DNA of 64,000 bases, from NCBI RefSeq assembly GCF_000379485.1, contig NZ_KB902285.1:34793-98792 (forward strand), written 5' to 3'. Numbering within the stretch: position 1 is the stretch's first letter; each line of letters begins with the position of its first letter. The translations under genes and the position numbers were made by a program. The notes under the pieces were generated by a model. The model was not told the DNA's origin and searched no databases. It saw only the letters and a program-made list of their open reading frames with translations. Origin of the DNA: Wenxinia marina DSM 24838 (lineage in GTDB: Bacteria; Pseudomonadota; Alphaproteobacteria; Rhodobacterales; Rhodobacteraceae). Shown here one piece after another: positions 50,195 to 59,004 of this stretch.

Positions 50195-50282
50195 CTCGCG
50201 TCCTCCCCTTGCGCGTCTCCGCAAGTCTGCCCCCGGCGGCGGCCGCGGCAAACCCCCTTTCCCGCAGACGGCTTGCGGGAAC

Positions 50283-50299
50283 CCGCACCAGATGTGCGG
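50283..50299. promoter_or_regulatory. Inverted repeat between kinase and sugar transporter genes, candidate operator
   Basis: CCGCAC-CAGAT-GTGCGG, a perfect 6-bp inverted repeat, lies in the 220-base divergent promoter region. A second, longer-spaced pair (CCGCAAG at 50219-50225 and CTTGCGG at 50272-50278) is also present. Either could bind the LuxR-type regulator encoded next door. Confidence 0.35.
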
Positions 50300-50414
50300 T
50301 TGCCCGGCTTTACAGGCGACATGGCGCACGAAACGATGGCGCAGGCGTTCGTGGAGGACGAGCGTCTCTTCGGGACAGCGCGACGGCGAAGGCCGCGCGC
50401 GGAGGGAGGATGAC

Positions 50415-51446
50415 ATGAGGATTTCCACCTGGCTCGGCGGGGCGGCGCTGTGCGCCGTCGCCGGTTCGGCGCTCGCCGAGGCGCACATGACCGACACGTC
50501 CGATGCGCGCATCGCGCTGTCGAACAACTACGCGGGCAACTCCTGGCGGCAGGCCATGCTGCAGAGCTGGGAGGACGTGACCGGCCCCGCGGTGGAGGAG
50601 GGCATCGTCGCCGCCGCCGACGCCTACACGACGTCCGAGAACCAGGCGACGGAGCAGGCCGCGCAGATCCAGAACATGATCCTGCAGGGCTACGACGCGA
50701 TCGTCGTGAACGCCGCCTCGCCGACCGCGCTGAACGGCGCGGTGAAGGAGGCCTGCGACGCCGGCATCGTCGTCGTCAGCTTCGACGGCATCGTCACCGA
50801 GCCCTGCGCCTGGCGGATCGCCGTCGACTTCCACGAGATGGGCCGGCAGGAGGTGGAGTACCTCGCCTCGCGTCTGCCCGAGGGCGGCAACCTTCTGGAG
50901 ATCCGCGGCCTCGCCGGCGTCTTCGTCGACGACGAGATCTCGGCCGGCATCCATGCCGGGATCGAGGAGTTCCCGCAGTTCGAGATTGCAGGGTCGGTGC
51001 ACGGCGACTGGGCGCAGGACGTGGCGCAGAAGGCGGTCGCGGGCATCCTGCCCTCGCTGCCCGAGATCGTGGGCGTCGTGACGCAGGGCGGCGACGGCTA
51101 CGGCGCGGCCGAGGCGATCCGCGCGGCAGGCCGCGACATGCCGATCATCGTGCTCGGCAACCGCCAGGACGAGATGCTGTGGTGGCAGCAGCAGCGCGAC
51201 GAGAGCGGTTACGAGACCATCTCGCTGTCGATCGCGCCGGGCGTCAGCACGCTGGCCTTCTGGGTCGCGCAGCAGATCCTCGCGGGCGAGGAGGTGCCCA
51301 AGGACCTTACCGTGCCGTTCCTGACGGTGACGCAGGACACGCTGGACGAGACGCTGGCGAATACCCCCGAGGGGTCGGTCGCCAACGTGGAGTACAGCCT
51401 CGAGGACGCGCAGGCGGTGATCGCCGAAGCCCAGGGCGAGATGTAG
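50415..51446 (+). CDS. Sugar ABC transporter substrate-binding protein (RbsB type)
   Basis: A 343-residue secreted protein of the periplasmic-binding-protein-1-like family. The signal peptide is MRISTWLGGAALCAVAGSAL with likely cleavage after ALAEA. The mature part begins RIALSNNYAGNSWR and holds VNAASPTALNGAVKEACDAG and VSFDGIV, usual for ribose/xylose/galactose-type binders. GGAGGGAGGA lies just before the ATG. First gene of the transporter operon; the sugar is unknown. Confidence 0.9.
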   Translation: MRISTWLGGAALCAVAGSALAEAHMTDTSDARIALSNNYAGNSWRQAMLQSWEDVTGPAVEEGIVAAADAYTTSENQATEQAAQIQNMILQGYDAIVVNAASPTALNGAVKEACDAGIVVVSFDGIVTEPCAWRIAVDFHEMGRQEVEYLASRLPEGGNLLEIRGLAGVFVDDEISAGIHAGIEEFPQFEIAGSVHGDWAQDVAQKAVAGILPSLPEIVGVVTQGGDGYGAAEAIRAAGRDMPIIVLGNRQDEMLWWQQQRDESGYETISLSIAPGVSTLAFWVAQQILAGEEVPKDLTVPFLTVTQDTLDETLANTPEGSVANVEYSLEDAQAVIAEAQGEM

Positions 51447-51452
51447 CCCTGC

Positions 51453-52892
51453 ATGACGACAAGCGCGGCGGACAAAGCCGCGCCGCTGGTCGCCCTGACC
51501 GACGCCCGGATGCAGTTCGGCGCGGTCAGGGCGCTCGACGGCGTGAGCCTCGAAATCCGGGCAGGGGAGTGCCTGGGGCTGGTCGGCCATAACGGGGCCG
51601 GCAAGTCCACGCTGGTGAACGTCGTCAACGCCGGGCTGACGCCGACGGGGGGATCGGTGTCGTTCCCCGCCTCCGGCGCGCCGAGCGCACGGGGTGCGGG
51701 CGTGCGCTCGGTCTTCCAGGAGCTGTCGCTCTGCCCGAACCTCACGGTCGCCGAGAACCTCAAGATCGCGCACGAGGGCCTGAAGGGCCTGCGCTGGCGC
51801 GGCGCCGCCAGGGCTGAGATCCGCGAGAGCCTCGACCGGGTCTTCCCCGGCCACGGCATCGACGCGGACGCCGAGGTCGACACCCTGTCCATCGCCCAGC
51901 GCCAGATGGTGGAGATCGCGATCGGCTTCGCGCCGCGCGGTCAGGCGGCGCAGCTGGTCATCCTGGACGAGCCGACCTCGTCGCTCGACGGCGGCATCGC
52001 GCAGCAGCTGCTGACCCACGTGCGCCGGTTCTGCGAGGCGGGCGGGGCGGTGATCTTCATCTCGCACATGCTGGGCGAGATCTTCGAGGTGGCCAGCCGC
52101 GTGATCGTGATGAAGGATGGCAAGGTGGTGGCCGACCGCCCCGCCGGGGAGTTCACCCGCAAGGGGCTGGTCGACGCGATGGGCCACGTCGCGCCCGAAG
52201 GGACCGGCGCCGCGGCCGCTGAGCGCCGGATCGGGGTCGAGGTCGTGCGCACGCCCGAGGGCCTGACGGCGCGGGAAGGCGAGATCGTCGGCCTGTCCGG
52301 CCTGGCCGGCCACGGACAGGCCGAGGCGCTGGCGCGGCTCTACCTCGACACCGCTTCGGCCTGGCGCCGGCCGGGCGCGGCGCGGATGGTCTTCGTCGCG
52401 GGCGACCGGGGGCGGGACGGCGTCCTGCCGCTCTGGTCGATCCTGCGCAACGTCAGCGTCTCGATCCTGCCCGAGATCGCGCGCCGCGGCCTCCTCGACC
52501 GCACGCGCGAGGCCGCGGTCGCTAAGGACTGGAAGCGGCGGATCGGCATCCGCACGGACGACGTCGCCAACCCGATCCTGTCGCTCTCGGGCGGCAACCA
52601 GCAGAAGGTGCTGTTCGCCCGCGCGCTCGCCTCCGCCGCTCCCGTCGTCGTGATGGACGATCCCATGCGCGGCGTGGACGTGGGCACCAAGCAGGACGTC
52701 TACGCGATGATCCGGGCCGAGGCGGCGAAGGGGCGGACGTTCCTGTGGTACTCGACCGAGACCGAGGAGGTGCGGCAATGCGACCGCGTCTTCGTGTTCC
52801 GCGACGGCGCGATCTCGGCCGAACTGACCGGCGCGGACATCACCGAGGAGAGGATCCTCGAGGCCAGCTTCGAGATGCAGGACGCCGGATGA
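51453..52892 (+). CDS. Sugar ABC transporter ATPase (RbsA/MglA type, tandem domains)
   Basis: A 479-residue tandem ATPase. The first half has Walker A GHNGAGKST, an altered signature LSIAQRQMVEIAIG and Walker B LVILDEPTSSLD. The second half has the degenerate Walker A typical of this group (GLAGHGQAEAL), the signature LSGGNQQKVLFARAL and VVMDDPMRGVD. One working and one reduced site are normal for RbsA-type proteins. It powers uptake by the two permeases that follow. ATGA overlap with the next gene. Confidence 0.9.
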   Translation: MTTSAADKAAPLVALTDARMQFGAVRALDGVSLEIRAGECLGLVGHNGAGKSTLVNVVNAGLTPTGGSVSFPASGAPSARGAGVRSVFQELSLCPNLTVAENLKIAHEGLKGLRWRGAARAEIRESLDRVFPGHGIDADAEVDTLSIAQRQMVEIAIGFAPRGQAAQLVILDEPTSSLDGGIAQQLLTHVRRFCEAGGAVIFISHMLGEIFEVASRVIVMKDGKVVADRPAGEFTRKGLVDAMGHVAPEGTGAAAAERRIGVEVVRTPEGLTAREGEIVGLSGLAGHGQAEALARLYLDTASAWRRPGAARMVFVAGDRGRDGVLPLWSILRNVSVSILPEIARRGLLDRTREAAVAKDWKRRIGIRTDDVANPILSLSGGNQQKVLFARALASAAPVVVMDDPMRGVDVGTKQDVYAMIRAEAAKGRTFLWYSTETEEVRQCDRVFVFRDGAISAELTGADITEERILEASFEMQDAG

Positions 52893-53818
52893 ACTTCCTC
52901 GCCCGCCACAGGATCGTCCTGCCGATCGTCTCGCTCGCCGTGCTGCTGGCCGCGACCTTCTGGATGCAGCCGCGCGCGATGAGCTATTTCGGCGTCAACC
53001 TGCTGTTCAATCTCGCGGTGCCGATCGCGCTGGCGACCATCGCGCAGATGCTGATCATCATGGTCAACGACATCGACCTCAGCACCGGCGCCTTCGTGAG
53101 CCTCGCCGCCTGTGTCACCGCCACGCTGCTGAACGACGCGCCCCTCTTCGGTGCGCTGGTGCTGGCGGGGCTGGTGCTGGCCTACGCGGTGCTGGGCGCG
53201 GTGATCCACGCGCTGGCGCTGCCGGCCATCGTGGTCACGCTCGGCATGTCCTTCGTCTGGGGCGGGCTGGCGCTGGTCCTGCTGCCCTCGCCGGGCGGCG
53301 CGAGCCCCGGCTGGATCCGGACGCTGATGACGGTGAAGCCGCCGCTGGTGCCGATGGCCGTGGTGGCGGCGATCCTGATCGCGGCGGTCACGCATCTTCT
53401 CGTAATCCGCTCAGGGATCGGAACGATGCTGCGGGGCGTCGGCGGCAACGCCCGCGCGGTGGCCCGCTCGGGGGGAAGCGTCATGCGGCTGAAGGCGCTG
53501 GCCTACGGGCTGGCCGGGCTGTTCAACGTGCTGGCCGGCATGGCGCTGGTCGGGCTCACGACCTCGGCGGACGCGAACATCGCGCTGCGCTACACGCTGC
53601 TGTCCATCGCGGGGGTGATCCTCGGCGGGGGAGAGTTCACCGGCGGCAAGGTCTCTCCCACCGGCGCGGTCATAGGGGCGCTGACCCTCACGCTCGCGGC
53701 GTCGTTCCTGAGCTTCCTGCGGCTCTCGCCGGACTGGCAGATCGGCGCGCAGGGCGCGATCCTGATCCTCGTCCTGACGGCGCGGCTGCTCTTCACCCGG
53801 CGGAGCGGGCCGGCATGA
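52889..53818 (+). CDS. Sugar ABC transporter permease 1 (RbsC type)
   Basis: A 309-residue permease with about nine membrane helices. IDLSTGAFVSLAACV is the conserved helix opening (usual form GIDLSVG). GGNARAVARSGGSV is the coupling loop, and GVILGGGEFTGGKVSPTGAVIGAL the conserved late segment. It has four-base overlaps with both neighbours. Works with the second permease in one channel. Confidence 0.9.
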   Translation: MNFLARHRIVLPIVSLAVLLAATFWMQPRAMSYFGVNLLFNLAVPIALATIAQMLIIMVNDIDLSTGAFVSLAACVTATLLNDAPLFGALVLAGLVLAYAVLGAVIHALALPAIVVTLGMSFVWGGLALVLLPSPGGASPGWIRTLMTVKPPLVPMAVVAAILIAAVTHLLVIRSGIGTMLRGVGGNARAVARSGGSVMRLKALAYGLAGLFNVLAGMALVGLTTSADANIALRYTLLSIAGVILGGGEFTGGKVSPTGAVIGALTLTLAASFLSFLRLSPDWQIGAQGAILILVLTARLLFTRRSGPA

Positions 53819-54753
53819 GCGCGCTGATCGCCCGCCCGTGGATCTGGTCCTGGCTCGCCGCGGCGCTGGCCTTCGCCCTCACCGTGTCGCTGACCGGCGG
53901 GCGCGGGGCGGGGGAGCTCGCCTACGCCGCGCTCAGCTTCGGCGCGTTCGCGGCGATCGTGGGGATGGGCCAGATGCTCGTCATCACGCTTGGGCCCGGC
54001 AATGTGGACCTCTCGATCCCTGCGACGATGACGCTCGCCGGGACGCTGGCGCTGAAGGCGATGGGCTCGGACCCTGGCACGGCGGCGATGGGGCTCGCCA
54101 TCGCGCTGGCGGTGGGTCTCGGCGTCGGGCTCGCCAACTTCGCGCTGATATACCTGCTGCGCCTGCCGCCGATCATCGCCACTCTCGCGGCGTCGCTGAT
54201 CTATCAGTCGCTGGCGATCTGGTCGAACCGCGGCCTGCGGATCAAGCCGCCCGAGGGGCTGGCCGATTTCTCCACCGGCCGCACGCTCGCGGTCCCGAAC
54301 GTCGCCTGGGTCGGGCTCGCCATCGCGGTCGTCGTCTGGGTCGTGCTGGAGCGCTCGACCTGGGGCCGCTGGCTGATGGCCACGGGTCAGAACATGCGCG
54401 CGGCGCGCCTCGCCGGCGTGCCGGTCCAGCGGGTCCGTTTCGCAACCTACCTCGCCGTCGCCGTCCTCGCGGGGCTGACGGGCTACCTGTTGGCGAGCTT
54501 CTCCGGCGGAGCCGCGCTCAACATGGGGCAGGAATACCTGCTGATGTCCATCGCCGTCGTGGTGATCGGCGGATCCTCCATCGCGGGCGGCTACTCGAAC
54601 GTGCCGGGCGTCTGGGGCGCGGCGCTCTTCATGTTCCTCGTGGTCTCGATGCTCAACTCCTACGGCGCGCCCGCGGGCCTGCGCCTCGTCCTGACCGGGA
54701 CCATCATCATCGGCATCGTCATCGCGGCCAGCACCAGGAGGGTCCGGACGTGA
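53815..54753 (+). CDS. Sugar ABC transporter permease 2 (RbsC type)
   Basis: A 312-residue RbsC-type permease. NVDLSIPATMTLAGTLALK replaces the usual GIDLSVG-type stretch, and the loop ATGQNMRAARLAGVPVQRVR contacts the ATPase. VIGGSSIAGGYSNVPGVWGAALF is the conserved late block. It overlaps the upstream permease by ATGA and the lactonase by GTGA. Confidence 0.9.
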   Translation: MSALIARPWIWSWLAAALAFALTVSLTGGRGAGELAYAALSFGAFAAIVGMGQMLVITLGPGNVDLSIPATMTLAGTLALKAMGSDPGTAAMGLAIALAVGLGVGLANFALIYLLRLPPIIATLAASLIYQSLAIWSNRGLRIKPPEGLADFSTGRTLAVPNVAWVGLAIAVVVWVVLERSTWGRWLMATGQNMRAARLAGVPVQRVRFATYLAVAVLAGLTGYLLASFSGGAALNMGQEYLLMSIAVVVIGGSSIAGGYSNVPGVWGAALFMFLVVSMLNSYGAPAGLRLVLTGTIIIGIVIAASTRRVRT

Positions 54754-55655
54754 TAGAATCGCCGTCCCATCTCGACATCCGCGACGACCGCTTCCGGGCG
54801 CTGACACACCCGATGGCGCGGCTGGAGCGGATCGCCGAGGGCTTCACCTGGACCGAAGGTCCGGTCTGGTTCGGCGACCACGCTTGCCTGCTCTTCTCGG
54901 ACATCCCCTCCCAGCGGATCATGCGCTGGTCCGAGGCCGAGGGCGTGAGCGTCTTCCGCCAGCCCTCGGGCTTCAACAACGGCAACACGCGCGATCGGCA
55001 GGGGCGGCTGATCGGTTGCCGCCACGGCTTCCGCGACGTGGTGCGGACGGAGGTCGACGGGTCGCTGACGGTGCTGGCCGACAGCTGGGACGGCAAGCGG
55101 CTGAACTCCCCGAACGACGTCGTGGTCTCGCGGGATGGCGCGGTCTGGTTCACCGACCCGACCTACGGCCGCATCTCGAACTTCGAGGGCCACCGCGAGG
55201 CGCCCGAGCAGGAGGCCCGCCACGTCTTCCGCATCGACCCCGATACGGGCGAGGTCGCGCCGGTCATCTCGGACTTCGTCCAGCCGAACGGTCTCTGCTT
55301 CTCTCGCGACGAGCGGCGGCTCTACATCGCGGAAAGCGGGTCCAGCCACGACGATTCCGTGCCCTCGATCATCCGGCAGTTCGACCTGGACGGCGGGGCG
55401 CTGAGGGATGCGGGCGTGTTCGCCGAGATCGACACGGGCCTGCCCGACGGCATCCGGATCGACGCGGAGGGCAACCTCTGGTCCTCGGCGGGCGACGGGG
55501 TCCATTGCTTCGCGCCGGACGGGACGCTGCTGGGCAAGATCCTCGTGCCCGAAACGGTGTCCAACCTCTGCTTCGGGGGCAGGGACGGCCACCGGCTGTT
55601 CATCACGGCGACGACCTCGGTCTATCGCGTCTTCGTCGACGTGGAGGGAGGCTGA
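54750..55655 (+). CDS. SMP-30/gluconolactonase family lactonase
   Basis: A 301-residue six-bladed beta-propeller. Metal-binding marks: EGFTWTEGPVWFGD with the first glutamate, RLNSPNDVVVSRDGAVWFTDPTYG with the asparagine, QPNGLCFSRDERRLYIAES and LPDGIRIDAEGNLW with the late aspartate. It should hydrolyse a sugar lactone formed after oxidation of the imported sugar. The GTG start at 54750 has AGGAGG eight bases upstream and overlaps the permease stop. Last gene of the transporter operon. No sugar dehydrogenase is in this operon. Confidence 0.9.
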   Translation: MIESPSHLDIRDDRFRALTHPMARLERIAEGFTWTEGPVWFGDHACLLFSDIPSQRIMRWSEAEGVSVFRQPSGFNNGNTRDRQGRLIGCRHGFRDVVRTEVDGSLTVLADSWDGKRLNSPNDVVVSRDGAVWFTDPTYGRISNFEGHREAPEQEARHVFRIDPDTGEVAPVISDFVQPNGLCFSRDERRLYIAESGSSHDDSVPSIIRQFDLDGGALRDAGVFAEIDTGLPDGIRIDAEGNLWSSAGDGVHCFAPDGTLLGKILVPETVSNLCFGGRDGHRLFITATTSVYRVFVDVEGG

Positions 55656-55873
55656 GGCGACGGACGCCACATTGCAACGGGTCGCCTCGACCCATAGCCA
55701 CGACCGCTCTCTTGCCGTCAGGCTCGGAACCTTACCAATCAGAACCGTGTCAGGGAGAAATCTGCCAGCCGGGCAGCCGGCGGACTGAAGCGGCGCATTC
55801 GACGCCGTGTCGTTTCCGGCGAAGCTGGCGCAGCTTCTGCGGCGCAGGTTCGAGGCGGGGGCTGGGCCGCTCA

Positions 55874-57052
55874 CTACCCGCCGTTCCGCTCTGCTGCTGC
55901 GGCCCGGACGAGGTCGAGAAGCAGGCGCTGGGGCGGGGTCGGGATCCATCCCGTCCGGGTCGTCAGTCCGATGGGGCGGGGTCGGTCGCCGACGGTGACG
56001 TCGAGGCGCGTCATCAGGCCGTGGGCGACCTCGGCGGCGGACTGGGTGGTGGAGACGCAGCCGATAAGGTCCGAGCGGGCGAGAAGCTCGCGCATCATCA
56101 GGACGGAGCCGGTCTCGACGATCCCCGCTACAGGGCCGATGCCGGCGATCCAGGCGTCGAACTGCGCCCGCGCCGGCGCGCCGGGGCGGGGGAGGACCCA
56201 GCTGCGATCCGCAAGGTCGGAGGGCGCGACCCGCGCCAGCCGGGCCAGCGGGTGGTGGTTGCCGACGAGCAGGCTGAGGCCGTCGCGGAACAGTTCTTCC
56301 TGGGTGACGTCCGGCGCGGGCAGGGGATCGCGCAGGGCGCCGACGATGACGTCGACAGTGCCGCCGCGCAGGCCCGCCAGCAGCTCGTCGTAGCTGCCCT
56401 CGACGAGGCTCACCGCCTGGCCAGGCCGTGCCTGCCGGAACCTCGCCAGCGCCTCGGGCAACACCGCCGCCCGCGCCAGCGGGAGCGTGCCGAGGACGAT
56501 GCGCCCATGGCTGCCGCCCCGCGCCTCGGCCAGCTCCGCCTCGGCCTGGTCGATTTCGGCGAAGGCGAGGCGCACCGCCCGGGCCAGCGCCTCCGCCGCA
56601 CGCCGCGGCGCCAGACCGTGGGGCGTGCGGTCGAGGAGGGGCCGTCCCGCCGCGCGCTCCAGCTGGGTGATGGCGCGGTGAACTGTGGGCTGGGCGAGAC
56701 CCAGCCGTTCCGCCGCGCGGGTGAAGCTGCGCGTCTCGGCCACCGCCGCGAGCGCGGTCAGCTGGCTCGTCGTCGCGACGGCCTCGAGCCGCGGGGCGAC
56801 GGCGGCGAGGGCGGGCGACAGCAGGGCCAGGGCGCGGTCCACGCGGGCGGAGAGGAGGGCCCCGGCCTCGGTCGGCGCGAAACCGGCCGGCGTCCGGCGG
56901 AACAGCGGCTCCCCCGCCGCCGCCTCCAGCTTGGCCAGCGCCTGCGTCACGGCCGACTGGGTGACGAGGCAACGCTCGGCCGCCCGGGTGACCGAGCCGG
57001 TCGCGGCGGTGGCCGCGAAGACGCGCAGATGGCGCAGATTGCGCGGGATCAC
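55874..57052 (-). CDS. LysR-type regulator with two tandem N-terminal HTH domains
   Basis: A 392-residue LysR-type protein, about 90 longer than usual. Residues about 4-64 are a LysR winged helix (VTRAAERCLVTQSAVTQALA), and residues about 95-153 are a second one (SFTRAAERLGLAQPTVHRAI). The co-inducer domain begins near residue 175 with GRIVLGTLPLARAA. Start is a GTG at 57052 with GGGGAGGAG upstream. The gene is divergent from a GalB-like hydratase and an extradiol dioxygenase, so it most likely controls this aromatic pathway. I am not sure whether the double-HTH form is usual for regulators of this pathway. Confidence 0.85.
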   Translation of the reverse strand: MIPRNLRHLRVFAATAATGSVTRAAERCLVTQSAVTQALAKLEAAAGEPLFRRTPAGFAPTEAGALLSARVDRALALLSPALAAVAPRLEAVATTSQLTALAAVAETRSFTRAAERLGLAQPTVHRAITQLERAAGRPLLDRTPHGLAPRRAAEALARAVRLAFAEIDQAEAELAEARGGSHGRIVLGTLPLARAAVLPEALARFRQARPGQAVSLVEGSYDELLAGLRGGTVDVIVGALRDPLPAPDVTQEELFRDGLSLLVGNHHPLARLARVAPSDLADRSWVLPRPGAPARAQFDAWIAGIGPVAGIVETGSVLMMRELLARSDLIGCVSTTQSAAEVAHGLMTRLDVTVGDRPRPIGLTTRTGWIPTPPQRLLLDLVRAAAAERNGG

Positions 57053-57077
57053 GGACGCTCCTCCCCGGACGGCGACA

Positions 57078-57089
57078 TAGCCACAGCTA
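57078..57089. promoter_or_regulatory. Candidate LysR operator in the LysR/galB divergent region
   Basis: TAGC-CACA-GCTA, a 4-bp inverted repeat with the T...A ends of a LysR box (spacing one base short of T-N11-A), lies 26 bases upstream of the LysR start in the 113-base region shared with galB. Plausible by position, weak by sequence. Confidence 0.3.
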
Positions 57090-57165
57090 ATGCGCCGGGC
57101 CGGATATTGAAATTGCCTGTGCGCGGCTCTGCGTGGGATGCAGTCCGCACTTAGGGAGGACGACA

Positions 57166-57894
57166 ATGCCGAAGACCGCGCTCGTCATCTCCGCCCACGC
57201 GGCGGACTTCGTCTGGCGCTGCGGTGGCGCGATCGCGCTGCACGCCGAGAAGGGGTACGAGGTCACCGTCCTCTGCCTCTCGTTCGGTGAGCGCGGCGAG
57301 AGCGCCAAGCTGTGGAAGCAGGAGGGCATGACCCTGGACCGCGTCAAGGACGCCCGCCGGGCCGAGGCCGAGCGGGCGGCCGAGGCGCTCGGCGTCCACG
57401 ACCTCGTCTGCCTCGACCTCGGGGATTACCCGCTGGAGCTGACCCGCGCCGACAAGGACCGCGTGGTGGAGGTGCTCCGCCGCGTGCAGCCGTCCTTCAT
57501 GCTCAGCCATTCGCAGTACGACCCCTACAACACCGACCATTCCTATGCGACGCAGGTGGCGCTGGAATGCCGGATGATCGCCCAGGCCTGGGGCCACGAG
57601 CCGGGACAGAAGGTCCTCGGCGCGCCGCAGCTGTACCTGTTCGAGCCGCACCAGACCGAGCAGATGGGATGGAAGCCGGACACGTTCCTCGACATCACGC
57701 CGGTGTGGGACCGCAAGCGCGCCGCCATCGAGTGCATGGAAGGGCAGGAGCATCTGTGGGACTACTACACCCGCGTCGCGCAGAACCGCGCGAACCACTT
57801 CAAGCGCAATTCCGGCGGCCAGTCCGGCGGGCGCGACTGCAGGTACGCAGAAGGCTTCCAGTCGATCTTCCCGCGCACCGTGGACGAGCTGTAG
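57166..57894 (+). CDS. galB: GalB-like 4-oxalomesaconate hydratase (PIG-L/LmbE fold)
   Basis: A 242-residue PIG-L-fold metalloenzyme. The opening VISAHAADFVWRCGGAIAL has the family AHxxD-type zinc motif (His11, Asp14), and HSQYDPYNTDHSYAT supplies the third ligand (His125). The AADFVWRCGG form and total length fit GalB, the zinc hydratase of gallate degradation, better than sugar deacetylases. It would hydrate 4-oxalomesaconate to 4-carboxy-4-hydroxy-2-oxoadipate. AGGGAGGA precedes the ATG. Next to an extradiol dioxygenase and a LysR gene, which supports an aromatic pathway. Other pathway genes (isomerase, aldolase) are not here. Confidence 0.8.
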   Translation: MPKTALVISAHAADFVWRCGGAIALHAEKGYEVTVLCLSFGERGESAKLWKQEGMTLDRVKDARRAEAERAAEALGVHDLVCLDLGDYPLELTRADKDRVVEVLRRVQPSFMLSHSQYDPYNTDHSYATQVALECRMIAQAWGHEPGQKVLGAPQLYLFEPHQTEQMGWKPDTFLDITPVWDRKRAAIECMEGQEHLWDYYTRVAQNRANHFKRNSGGQSGGRDCRYAEGFQSIFPRTVDEL

Positions 57895-57925
57895 ACGGGC
57901 CGCGCCCGACGGACGGAGACATCTG

Positions 57926-58891
57926 ATGACCGAACCGACCATGCCCGTGGCCGACCTCGCCCATCTCGGCCATGTCGAGGTGCTGACCGATCGCTACGAC
58001 GAGAGCCTCGATTTCTTCACCCGCGTCTACGGCCTGAAACTGTCGGCCGAGGAGGGCGACAGCGCCTATCTGCGGGCGTGGGAGGATTACGAGTTCTGCT
58101 CGCTCAAGCTGACGCGGGCCGAGACGACGGGCATCGGCCATATCGGCTACCGCGTCGCCTCGCCCGCCGCTTTGGAGCGGCGCGTGGCGGCGATCGAGGC
58201 GTCGGACTACAAGGTGCACGGCTGGACCGACGGCGACCTCTCCCACGGCCGCGCGTTCCGGTTCGAGGATCCGTTCGGCCATGTGTTCGAGCTCTACTGG
58301 GACACGGTGAAGTACAAGGCGCCGCCCGAGGACGCCTCGGCGCTGAAGAACCTCTCCAGCCGCTACCACGCGCAGGGGATCAGCCCGCGCCGGATCGACC
58401 ACGTGAACCTGCTGGGCGAGGACGTGCGGGAGTTCAAGCGCTTCGTCGATACCTGCCTCGGCATCCGCTGCACCGAGTACATCCAGCTGGACAACGGACG
58501 GATGGGGGGCTGCTGGTTCAGCTGCAACAACAAGACCTACGACCTCGTCTGCTCGGAGGAGCGGGGCGGCGGCAACGGGCGGTTGCACCACGTGACCTTC
58601 GCCACCGACACGCGCGAGGACATCCTGCGGGCGGCGGACATCTACCTCGAGAACGGCGTCCATATCGAGACCGGGCCGCACAAGCACGCGATCCAGGGAT
58701 CGTTCTTCCTGTATGCGTGGGAGCCGGCGGGCAACCGGATCGAGCTGGCCAACGCCGGCGCGCGGCTGATCCTCGATCCCAGCTGGGAGCCGGTGGTCTG
58801 GACCGAGGCGGACCGCAAGAAGGGCCAGGCCTGGGGCCTCAAGACGATCGAGACCTTCCACACCCACGGCACGCCCCCCGTCGAACGGTAG
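57926..58891 (+). CDS. Type I (VOC-fold) extradiol ring-cleavage dioxygenase
   Basis: A 321-residue two-domain vicinal-oxygen-chelate enzyme. The iron ligands are seen in the C-terminal half: His159 in RIDHVNLL, the His221-His222 pair in RLHHVTFAT, and Glu273 in NRIELANAG. The N-terminal half (HLGHVEVLTDRYDESLDFF) is the usual structural copy. It opens a catechol-type ring next to the hydroxyls, using Fe(II) and oxygen. It follows the GalB-like gene by 31 bases. Gallate dioxygenases are of a different (LigB) fold, so the ring substrate here is open. Confidence 0.85.
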   Translation: MTEPTMPVADLAHLGHVEVLTDRYDESLDFFTRVYGLKLSAEEGDSAYLRAWEDYEFCSLKLTRAETTGIGHIGYRVASPAALERRVAAIEASDYKVHGWTDGDLSHGRAFRFEDPFGHVFELYWDTVKYKAPPEDASALKNLSSRYHAQGISPRRIDHVNLLGEDVREFKRFVDTCLGIRCTEYIQLDNGRMGGCWFSCNNKTYDLVCSEERGGGNGRLHHVTFATDTREDILRAADIYLENGVHIETGPHKHAIQGSFFLYAWEPAGNRIELANAGARLILDPSWEPVVWTEADRKKGQAWGLKTIETFHTHGTPPVER

Positions 58892-59004
58892 CGCGACCGC
58901 TCCACAACCCTGCCGTGTCCGGAAATGGTGCGCGGCCCGTCCCTGTTCCGCCGCAATCTTCACCCACCCTCCCGGTGTCACGAACACCTTGGAGGATGGG
59001 CGGG

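Noticed and set aside
55656..55873. Transposase or gene remnant after the SMP-30 gene
   Set aside because: A minus frame gives a protein-like stretch (PSLTARERSWLWVEATRC), but I could not tie it to a family, so it is not listed as a feature.
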